Shown here one piece after another: positions 1 to 5,916 of a DNA stretch of 11,710 nt (position 1 is its first letter; each line of letters opens with the position of its first letter). The DNA is taken from positions 1 to 11,710 of the forward strand of contig JAPUKI010000047.1 of assembly GCA_027295745.1 (NCBI GenBank). The letters are read 5' to 3'. Source of the stretch: Acidobacteriota bacterium. GTDB taxonomy: Bacteria > Acidobacteriota > UBA6911 > RPQK01 > JADFOI01. The notes under the pieces are model-generated. The model had not been told where the DNA came from, did no database searches, and saw only the letters and a list, made by a program, of their open reading frames with translations. The position numbers and the translations under genes were made by a program.

Positions 1-2154
1 ATAGTTGGCCAGTCTTCGACGGTCAAAATGGATTTGGACCTCAGGATTTCCGCCGGCCGTGCTGGCCTTCAGATCTCTCAACCCCGGGACCCCTTCCAGC
101 ATCTCTTTGATTCGCTCGGCATTCACTTTTAAGACCTGCAGATTGTATCCCTGTATCACCACCTCTATGGGTGTTTTGAAGCTAAAGAGAGCAGGACGGG
201 AGAACTTGTAATCCACGCCCGGGAGGTCTCGAAGACGCTCCCTCAACCCTTCCACAACCTCGTCCTCTCTTTCACGAAGAATGTCGGGATCCAGCGTCAC
301 CAGAATCTGCCCGATGTGCTCCCTCTCCTCTACTGCCGAAGCTCCCGTTTGATTGCCCGATCCCACGATCGTGTAATACCTCTGAACTCCCGGCTGATTC
401 TGGATGATCGCCTCTACTTCCTCGAAGCGTCGGGCTGTCTGTTCAACCGGAACCCCGGGAGGGAGTTGGAGATCCAGGAAGAACTCGCCCTGGCTGACGT
501 CAGGGATGAGTTCTGATCCCCTCCCCGTCATCAGACTGAGCGCCCCAGCAAACAACCCCAAGGCCAGGCCCAAGGAAACCAGCCGGTGCCGCAGAGCCAG
601 CCCCAGAAACCAGGAATAGGGGCGGATCAGAAAAAACTGTTTTGCTTTTTTCTCCGGCTTTGCCGCCCGGCTCCCTTCCTCACCACTCTGGCCCCGGCTG
701 GCCAGCATGGGAATGAGCATAATGGCGACCACAAGAGAGGCCACCATGGAGAAAGTCACCGTCAAGGCCTGGTCGGCAAACAACTGCCCGGCGATTCCCT
801 CCACAAATACGATCGGTGCAAAAACGCAGATGGTGGTCATGGTGCTGGCTACCACCGGGTGCCCGACCTCACTGGCTCCAAGCTCAGCTGCTTCGCGGGG
901 ACCGTACCCCTTGGCCCGATAACGAGAGATGGACTCGAGCACAACAATGGAGTTATCCACCAGCATCCCGATACCCAGTGCCAGTCCACTGAGGGACATG
1001 ATATTGAGGGAAATGTTGGCCCCGTACATGAGAAAGAAGGTGGCCACAATCGAAAGAGGTATCGCCAGCGCGATGATCAGGGTGCTCTTCAGGCTTCGCA
1101 GAAAGAGAAACAGGACAATAATCGCCAAAATACCGCCGATCATAGCGGTGTTCAGAACTTCATCAATGGCGCTTTCAATAAATCGTGATTGGTCAAACAC
1201 CACTTCGAAATCCAGTGGATCCTTCTTCCCGCTGTATTCCTCTTCGAGAGCTTCCAGCCGACTTCGAACCAGAGCTGCGGTTGTCACCGTGTTGGAATCG
1301 GCCGCCTTGAAGACGGCAATTTCAACGCTTTCCTCTCCGTTAATGCGAGTGATTACCTTGCGTTCCTTAAAGCCCAGGGAAACAGAGCCGATGTCCCCGA
1401 GACGGACCGGGATGCCGTTTCTTTGCGCCACAATCACTTCGTTGATTTCATCGACGTCTTGAAATTCGTTGAGAGTTCGAACGAGATACTTGCTCTCGCC
1501 CTCCTGGAGCGTACCTCCCGTCATGTTGATGTTTTCCTGGGCTAGCCGAGAACTGACGTCCCGGATGGAAATTCCCAGTGAAGCGAGGCGCTGCTCGTCC
1601 AGCTCGACCTGAATCTCCTCTTCGAGTCCCCCTGAAACTCGGACAGCGGCCACACCGTCAATGCTTTCCAGATCGGACTTCACGAATTCCTCACAGAGAT
1701 ATCGAATCGCCGCCAGGTCAGAGGAACCCGCCACGCTGACCCTCATAATCGGGTCAGTTGAAGGATCGTAACGCAGAAGAAGGGGTTTATCGGCGTTTAG
1801 AGGCAGCTGCAAGACATCCAGTTTTTCCCGGACATCCAGCGCAGCAAAATCCATATTGGTTCTCCAGCTGAATTCGAGAATGACGTCAGAAACCTCTGGC
1901 TTTGAGACCGAACTGACACGAACGACATCGGTAACCACACTGACAGCATTCTCGACTGTCTTGGTAATCAGATTCTCGACTTCCGCTGGAGCGGCGCCTT
2001 CATAGTGGGTGCGAATGGTGAGGGTGGGATAGGAGATATCAGGTAAGAGATTGAGGGCCAACCTGCCATAAGAAACGCCGCCGAAAACGGCGATGGCCAC
2101 AAACAGCATCGTCACCGTAACCGGGCGACGAATAGAAAACCCGACAATCTTCAT
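1..2154 (-). CDS. RND-family efflux transporter permease (AcrB/MdtB-like), 3' part cut by window edge
   Basis: Inner-membrane pump subunit of a tripartite efflux system, expected to use the proton gradient to drive substrates from periplasm or membrane towards an outer-membrane channel. I translated 718 codons without a stop; the usual family length is about 1,030-1,050, so roughly the last 300 residues lie outside the window. The start MKIVGFSIRRPVTVTML is the typical RND N-terminus, leading into TM1 (about residues 10-30). A periplasmic porter domain fills about 31-334. TM2-TM6 lie at about 337-483, TM7 at about 523-541, and the second porter domain begins after that. TM4 carries GIGMLVDNSIVVLES with Asp400 and Asn401, corresponding to AcrB Asp407/Asp408; the first Asp is kept and the second is Asn, which is common in the family. 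The ATG overlaps the stop of the adaptor gene (ATGA), indicating translational coupling. The substrate cannot be told from sequence: drugs, lipids or other compounds are all possible. Confidence 0.95.
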   Translation of the reverse strand, partial: MKIVGFSIRRPVTVTMLFVAIAVFGGVSYGRLALNLLPDISYPTLTIRTHYEGAAPAEVENLITKTVENAVSVVTDVVRVSSVSKPEVSDVILEFSWRTNMDFAALDVREKLDVLQLPLNADKPLLLRYDPSTDPIMRVSVAGSSDLAAIRYLCEEFVKSDLESIDGVAAVRVSGGLEEEIQVELDEQRLASLGISIRDVSSRLAQENINMTGGTLQEGESKYLVRTLNEFQDVDEINEVIVAQRNGIPVRLGDIGSVSLGFKERKVITRINGEESVEIAVFKAADSNTVTTAALVRSRLEALEEEYSGKKDPLDFEVVFDQSRFIESAIDEVLNTAMIGGILAIIVLFLFLRSLKSTLIIALAIPLSIVATFFLMYGANISLNIMSLSGLALGIGMLVDNSIVVLESISRYRAKGYGPREAAELGASEVGHPVVASTMTTICVFAPIVFVEGIAGQLFADQALTVTFSMVASLVVAIMLIPMLASRGQSGEEGSRAAKPEKKAKQFFLIRPYSWFLGLALRHRLVSLGLALGLFAGALSLMTGRGSELIPDVSQGEFFLDLQLPPGVPVEQTARRFEEVEAIIQNQPGVQRYYTIVGSGNQTGASAVEEREHIGQILVTLDPDILREREDEVVEGLRERLRDLPGVDYKFSRPALFSFKTPIEVVIQGYNLQVLKVNAERIKEMLEGVPGLRDLKASTAGGNPEVQIHFDRRRLANY

Positions 2155-3674
2155 GGCCGCCCACGACTGCCCCGATATTGCTGCATCATTTCCTGAGCAA
2201 AGGATCTTTGCTTTTCAAAGTCGGTGGCGAGTTCGGGATCCTTGGCTAGCCGCGCTTCGTATTCCTTTTTGATCTCAGGGTTATTCATTAACTGATCCAT
2301 CATTCTTTCGACCATTTCCGGAGGCATTCCTCGCTGGCCGCCAGGGCCACCGCCAGTCGGCGGCCCTCCACCCATCTGCTGCCTGGGCGGCCGGTCTCTG
2401 CCTTGGGCGCTAGGGGTTCCTGTGGGACCATCACTTCCTGCGGGAGAAGAGGTTCGCTCGGGAGCAGCAGAAACATAGGGGCCATCCTCTGGCGGTGCTC
2501 CCTCCCAGGACATAATATTGACGGCATAGCCGTCGGACAAGCCCTCATAGCCGACCGTAACGACAGCTTCCCCCTCCTGGATCCCTTCCAGGATTTCGAC
2601 CCTGTCTTCGTCACTGAAACCGATGACAACATCACGCTTTTCGACTGAACCATCGGCCCTCACCACAAAGGCACGGTCTTCGTCCCGCTCACGTAAAATC
2701 GCCTTTTTGGGAATCACAATTGCGTCGGGACGCGTCTCGGTGGCGATGTAAACCGTTCCAAACATGCCCGGTCGCAGTCGCTCGGTCTGTGTCATCTCAA
2801 GTGTGACTTTGACTGTCCCGGATGTGGCATCAATGGTCGGGTTGATCATCTTGATGGATGCCTCAAAGTCCTGCTCGGGGAAGGTTTCTAAGCTGACTTG
2901 AGCCTTCTGCGCGATTTTGAGCTGAGGCCAATCTTTTTCGGGCACAAAAATTCTTGCCCACAGGGGAGGAAACTCCTCCACACTGAAGACTTCCTGATTG
3001 CCGTTGACCCGGTCGCCCACCTCAATCAGCCGTTCTGTGATAACACCACTGATGGGTGAGTGAATCTCGGCGTATTCCAGCTGGATCGTGGACGCCCTCA
3101 AGCGAGCTTGAGCAGCCTCAAATTGCTCCTTGGCTGTCTCTAAAGCCAGCTCGTCGGTGCGATTTATCAGAGAGACCTGATCAAAATCCTGTTGGCTGAT
3201 CAATTCCTGTTGGAAAAGGTTTCGTGTTCTTTCGTAGTTCGCAACAGAGAGCTGCGCTTTAACCTCCGCCTGCTGATTCCCCAGCCTGGCCTGATCGACA
3301 GCTATGCTGGCCTGCTCATATTCGTTTCTCACCTCCTGATCCTCCAGACGAAGGAGGGTGTCCCCTTCTCGAACAGTGGGTCCCTCCTCCACCAAGATCT
3401 CTTCAACAATGGCATTGAGTCTCGCTTGGACTGTTATTTTCCGAATCGCTTCCAGCGTTGTGTTGGAGACAATATAGGTGGAAATGGGCTCTTTCTTTGC
3501 CAGGTAAGCTCTGATACTGACTGACTGCCTCTCCGGCCGGCCGCCCCCAGGCCCTCGCCTTTCTCCACCTCTGCCCGGGTTATTCCCTGCGGGAGAATCC
3601 TCACTGCTTGAACAGGACACAAACACGGCCAACAACAGCACGACTGGCAACAACACGATCCGTTGACATTGCAT
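2151..3674 (-). CDS. RND efflux periplasmic adaptor subunit (membrane fusion protein), lipoprotein
   Basis: Periplasmic adaptor that should link the RND permease encoded just downstream to an outer-membrane channel. I choose the ATG at 3674 (507 aa) over the in-frame GTG at 3680, because AGGGG at 3684-3680 gives a 5-nt spacer to the ATG but abuts the GTG. The N-terminus is a hydrophobic signal segment ending in FVSC, a slightly atypical lipobox, with Cys21 as the lipidation site. A Ser/Gly/Pro/Arg-rich linker follows. The HlyD-type core contains the split lipoyl/barrel-sandwich halves (VQARLNAIVEEILVEEGPTV and YAEIHSPISGVITERLIEVG), a coiled-coil hairpin between them, a beta-barrel (LWARIFVPEKDWPQLK) and a membrane-proximal region up to about residue 388. 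Unusually, about 120 further residues follow: a Gly/Pro-rich segment (about 389-449) and a charged helical tail (about 450-507). The final codons overlap the permease start by 4 bp. Confidence 0.93.
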   Translation of the reverse strand: MQCQRIVLLPVVLLLAVFVSCSSSEDSPAGNNPGRGGERRGPGGGRPERQSVSIRAYLAKKEPISTYIVSNTTLEAIRKITVQARLNAIVEEILVEEGPTVREGDTLLRLEDQEVRNEYEQASIAVDQARLGNQQAEVKAQLSVANYERTRNLFQQELISQQDFDQVSLINRTDELALETAKEQFEAAQARLRASTIQLEYAEIHSPISGVITERLIEVGDRVNGNQEVFSVEEFPPLWARIFVPEKDWPQLKIAQKAQVSLETFPEQDFEASIKMINPTIDATSGTVKVTLEMTQTERLRPGMFGTVYIATETRPDAIVIPKKAILRERDEDRAFVVRADGSVEKRDVVIGFSDEDRVEILEGIQEGEAVVTVGYEGLSDGYAVNIMSWEGAPPEDGPYVSAAPERTSSPAGSDGPTGTPSAQGRDRPPRQQMGGGPPTGGGPGGQRGMPPEMVERMMDQLMNNPEIKKEYEARLAKDPELATDFEKQRSFAQEMMQQYRGSRGRP

Positions 3675-3775
3675 AGACACCCCTGCCCGTTTTTAGATGC
3701 TCGCTGTGAACAAGTTTATATACTTCCTAACTATTACGCCCAGATCCTCGCTCCGTTTCATTTTCTATTCATCGC

Positions 3776-3804
3776 TTTGGAGTATGAGGCAAAGGTGCTA
3801 AAAT
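3776..3804 (+). promoter_or_regulatory. Weak candidate promoter for the methyltransferase gene
   Basis: TTTGGA at 3776-3781 and TAAAAT at 3799-3804 are 17 bp apart. The -35 match is only 3 of 6; the -10 is 5 of 6. If real, transcription would begin near 3811, downstream of the ATG at 3806, which would force use of the GTG at 3836. No convincing promoter for the divergent efflux genes was found in the same gap. Confidence 0.3.
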
Positions 3805-3823
3805 TATGCCTTTCCATCCGCAC

Positions 3824-3830
3824 GAGGAGG
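3824..3830 (+). promoter_or_regulatory. Strong Shine-Dalgarno that decides the methyltransferase start
   Basis: GAGGAGG ends 5 nt before a GTG at 3836 that is in frame with the methyltransferase. This is the best ribosome-binding site near the gene. It favours GTG 3836 over the upstream ATG at 3806, whose nearest match is a weaker AAAGGTG at 3791-3797. Confidence 0.6.
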
Positions 3831-3835
3831 CCTCC

Positions 3836-4456
3836 GTGAGCGTTGAGCATGTCGAGAAGCTCTATAATCGATTCTCCTCTTTTTACGACCTGATTTACGG
3901 CCTCAAGGTCTTCGATAATGGGAGGGAGCGGGCTCCCCAGGTTCTTGACCTTTTTCCCGGAGCTCAGCTTCTAGAAGTAGGGGTGGGAACGGGTCTTTCC
4001 GTTCCTCTGCTGCCCAGGAACATCGAAATCACTGCTATCGATGTTTCCCAAAAAATGCTCAACCAAACCCGTAAGCGGCTTGGCTCCCTGGGCATTTTTA
4101 ACGTCCAGCTCTTTAAAATGGATGCCCTGCAGCTGGAGTTCCCGGATAACAGCTTCGACCGAATCCTCGCTGCCTACTTCATTTCCACGGTTCCTGACCC
4201 CGTCAAGGTCATTCTGGAGATGAAGCGAGTCTGCCGCCCGCAAGGCAAGTTGGTCTTCCTCGATCACTTTCAGTGTGAAGTGCCCGCCATCGCCTTTCTG
4301 GAGAAACTCTTCTCCCCATTGTTTTACCGACTGGGCTTTCACACTGGCCTAGAGCTTCAAGAGTTAATGGAGCAGACCGGTCTTGAAGTGGACAGGATTG
4401 AGAAGGTTGATTTCCTGGGTCACTTTAAGGCTGTCAGATGCGTCAACCCGGGCTAA
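3836..4456 (+). CDS. Class I SAM-dependent methyltransferase, PmtA/UbiE-like (possible phospholipid N-methyltransferase)
   Basis: Predicted S-adenosylmethionine-dependent methyltransferase of 206 aa from GTG 3836, or 216 aa if ATG 3806 is used. The order of motifs is that of short soluble Rossmann-fold enzymes. YNRFSSFYDLIYG is the N-terminal lid. LEVGVGTGL (46-54) is motif I, which binds SAM, and Asp69 in TAIDVSQKML is the acidic residue contacting the SAM ribose. MDALQLEFPDNSFD and MKRVCRPQGKLVFLDHF are motifs II-III and post-motifs. The combination of LEVGVGTGLS, the FISTVPDP stretch, RVCRPQGK and DHF resembles Rhodobacter-type phosphatidylethanolamine N-methyltransferase (PmtA) more than ubiquinone/menaquinone UbiE. 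Substrate assignment is therefore a moderate inference, and a quinone or small-molecule methyltransferase remains possible. The gene stands alone: it is divergent from the efflux operon and convergent with rpsU, with a repeat cluster starting 15 bp after its stop. Confidence 0.85.
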   Translation: MSVEHVEKLYNRFSSFYDLIYGLKVFDNGRERAPQVLDLFPGAQLLEVGVGTGLSVPLLPRNIEITAIDVSQKMLNQTRKRLGSLGIFNVQLFKMDALQLEFPDNSFDRILAAYFISTVPDPVKVILEMKRVCRPQGKLVFLDHFQCEVPAIAFLEKLFSPLFYRLGFHTGLELQELMEQTGLEVDRIEKVDFLGHFKAVRCVNPG

Positions 4457-4470
4457 AAGGGCGACTCCTT

Positions 4471-4545
4471 CTAGGTGCCTTGGTCGAGCAACTTCTTTAC
4501 AAATGAGCCAGGTTTTACTTTTGAAGGCTTGGGTCCGGGGTTCTG
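4471..4545 (+). repeat. Short dispersed repeat, family 1, copy 1
   Basis: This copy begins CTAGGTGCCTTGG and contains GAGCAACTTCTTTACAAATG. The first 37 bp recur at 5035 on the same strand and at 11261 on the opposite strand, with scattered substitutions. The copy runs directly into the 130-bp palindromic element starting at CTAG 4546. No open reading frame of its own is apparent. Its function is unknown; it lies between the convergent methyltransferase and rpsU genes. Confidence 0.75.
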
Positions 4546-4675
4546 CTAGCGGGTGTTCAGGGAGGTCAAGATCGAGGCCGCACAAGCCCTTCGACCGCAG
4601 GCGTAACATATGTTACGTCGAGGACCGAAGGGCGCGGAGAACGAAGAGCTTGGCCTTCCTGGACCTCCGCGCCAG
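4546..4675 (+). repeat. 130-bp palindromic element (family 2), copy A
   Basis: This copy runs from CTAGCGGGTGTTCAGG to a right end complementary to CTGGCGCGGAGGTCCAGG, so it has imperfect terminal inverted repeats. The same 130-bp unit lies in opposite orientation at 8409-8538. The inner 48 bp (4586-4633) form an imperfect hairpin: 18 of 24 pairs are Watson-Crick, one is G-T and five are mismatched, with a perfect tip GTAACATATGTTAC. The element ends 8 bp from the rpsU stop codon. It resembles REP/BIME-type or MITE-like elements in structure, but I recognise no named family. Confidence 0.8.
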
Positions 4676-4682
4676 AAGAGGA

Positions 4683-4889
4683 TTAGGTCACTCGGCGAGG
4701 AAATGACCTGCGTTTTTTCCGAGCACGTTTTCTGGCGAGCGCCTGTTTCAACCGCCGCTTTTCTCCAGGTTTCAGGTGAAATGAATGCCTCTTGGCATCC
4801 CTGATGATGTCCTCCTGCTGTACCTTTCTCTTAAACCTGCGTAGCGCGCTCTCTAGTGATTCACCATCCTGGACAAAAACTTCAGCCAT
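4683..4889 (-). CDS. rpsU: 30S ribosomal protein bS21
   Basis: Small basic protein of the 30S subunit (platform region, near the 3' end of 16S rRNA), involved in translation initiation. The 68-aa product has the family signature near its start: SLESALRRFKRKVQQEDII, then KRHSFHLKPGEKRR, then a run of Arg/Lys/Ala ending KRARKKRRSFPRRVT. Length is normal for bS21. The short C-terminal SFPRRVT replaces the varied tails seen in relatives and lies next to a repeat element. TAAGGAG at 4907-4901 gives an 11-nt spacer to the ATG, which is long but acceptable. A strong sigma70-type promoter lies just upstream, so it can be expressed independently of gyrA and the TPR gene. Confidence 0.93.
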   Translation of the reverse strand: MAEVFVQDGESLESALRRFKRKVQQEDIIRDAKRHSFHLKPGEKRRLKQALARKRARKKRRSFPRRVT

Positions 4890-4938
4890 TTACTTTGACG
4901 CTCCTTACCTGGAATTTCATGCTCAAAAGCCAGCTGGA

Positions 4939-4968
4939 ACTATAAAAGATGCCTTCTGAGTCTGTCAA
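4939..4968 (-). promoter_or_regulatory. Sigma70-type promoter of rpsU
   Basis: Read on the minus strand: a perfect -35 TTGACA (4968-4963), an 18-bp spacer, and -10 TATAGT (4944-4939; 5 of 6). Predicted transcription start is near 4932, giving a leader of about 40 nt before the rpsU ATG. This is the best consensus promoter in the window. Confidence 0.75.
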
Positions 4969-5034
4969 GGACTGCCCCGGGCTGGGATGACGCAGTCATG
5001 CGCCCGTACGGCGGCGCCTGCCCCGAGAAAGTGG

Positions 5035-5116
5035 CTAGACGCCTTGTTGGAGCAACTTCGTTACAAATGAGATTGAAGGTTACATTCCGGGATTCTGACG
5101 GCGGGTGTCCGGCTAG
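5035..5116 (+). repeat. Short dispersed repeat, family 1, copy 2, ending on the TPR gene stop codon
   Basis: The copy runs from CTAGACGCCTTG to GCGGGTGTCCGGCTAG, framed by CTAG at both ends. It shares GAGCAACTT-GTTACAAATGAG with copy 1, and its right part matches the start of the 130-bp family (GCGGGTGTNC). The terminal CTAG contains the TAG stop codon of the TPR gene (5115-5113). The stretch between this repeat and the rpsU promoter (about 4969-5034) is GC-rich and shows only a small ATGAC-GCA-GTCAT inverted repeat. Confidence 0.75.
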
Positions 5117-5916
5117 TAATATCTTGCCTTGTTCTCCAATCGTTTGAGCAAATCCTCCTTCTCTTTGGTGGGATATTCCGAAGCCGGCATTGTTTTGGCT
5201 ACTTCAATGGCCTTTGACAACTCACCCAAAAACTCATAACTTTCAATCAGTCCAAGCCGAGCTGTACGCCGGCAATCGGCACACTCGGGCCCCTCTAAGA
5301 CCTTATTGAAGTAATCCACTGACTTTTCAAACTGGCTTTGGATCTGCAAGATGGTCCCGGCCTGGGCACGTGCTCGCTCGGCCAGTTGATCGTTACTTCC
5401 GTCCTCCATCAGCAGCTGGAACTTTTGAGAAGCCTCCTCGAATTGGTTTAGTTTAAAGTAAGCATTTCCCATCTTAAAGTAGACTTGTCGGCGAAGCTCC
5501 CGTGGGACTTCCCGGGTCAGGATCTGGCTCCAGTAATCAATGGCCTGAGGCAAATCCGTCAACTCCACTTCATGAATCTCTGCGAGCCTCAGATAGGCTT
5601 CAGCAGCTAACAAGCTGTCGGGGTATTGGTTCACCAGTTTCCGGTAGTAAAGAAGGGCACGATCAACATTATAAAAGTTGACATAGTAGATGGTGCCAAT
5701 CTCCCACAGAGCAGCGTCTGCATACCGGCTCTTAGGGTAATTTTCATAGACGGATTCATAGATCTCGATGGCCTCCATGTAGTGCTCTTCACGCCATTGC
5801 TTTTGGGCGCGAAGCACTTGTACTCGAGTTTCGTTTTCCATCTCCACAAAGAGCCAGACGGCTCCCGCAAAGAGCAGGAAGGGAATCGGGAGAATCCATC
5901 GGAGTCCACTATTCAT
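5113..5916 (-). CDS. Membrane-anchored tetratricopeptide-repeat protein, coupled to gyrA
   Basis: 267 aa, function not recognised. The N-terminus has one hydrophobic segment (about residues 7-24, WILPIPFLLFAGAVWLFV) with Arg6 before it and acidic residues after it. This suggests a signal anchor with the rest in the periplasm. From about residue 35 there are tandem TPR-like helical pairs, for example YMEAIEIYESVYENYPKSRYADAAL, split here only by position, then RALLYYRKLVNQYPDS, YFKLNQFEEASQKF and FEKSVDYFNKVLEG. The pattern resembles BamD/CpoB-type scaffold proteins, but no lipobox is present. A CxxC pair (Cys212, Cys215, ECADCRR) sits between two repeats and could form a disulfide or bind a metal. 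The ATG overlaps the gyrA stop (ATGAATAG, 8 bp), so it is probably translated by coupling to gyrA. The link to gyrase is positional only. Confidence 0.85.
   Translation of the reverse strand: MNSGLRWILPIPFLLFAGAVWLFVEMENETRVQVLRAQKQWREEHYMEAIEIYESVYENYPKSRYADAALWEIGTIYYVNFYNVDRALLYYRKLVNQYPDSLLAAEAYLRLAEIHEVELTDLPQAIDYWSQILTREVPRELRRQVYFKMGNAYFKLNQFEEASQKFQLLMEDGSNDQLAERARAQAGTILQIQSQFEKSVDYFNKVLEGPECADCRRTARLGLIESYEFLGELSKAIEVAKTMPASEYPTKEKEDLLKRLENKARYY

Noticed and set aside
586..1545. Long plus-strand open frames opposite the RND permease
   Set aside because: They are antisense shadows of a clear permease reading frame with conserved motifs; their translations look like no protein family.
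3681..3805. Clear promoter for the efflux operon in the divergent gap
   Set aside because: TATA-like strings are present (around 3713-3723) but none has an acceptable -35 at a normal distance.
4383..4804. Plus-strand open frames crossing the methyltransferase end, repeats and rpsU
   Set aside because: They span unrelated modules (gene end, two repeats, antisense rpsU), so the open frame is accidental.
4471..5116. CRISPR array
   Set aside because: Repeat copies are few, long, divergent, irregularly spaced and palindromic, with no spacer pattern or cas genes.
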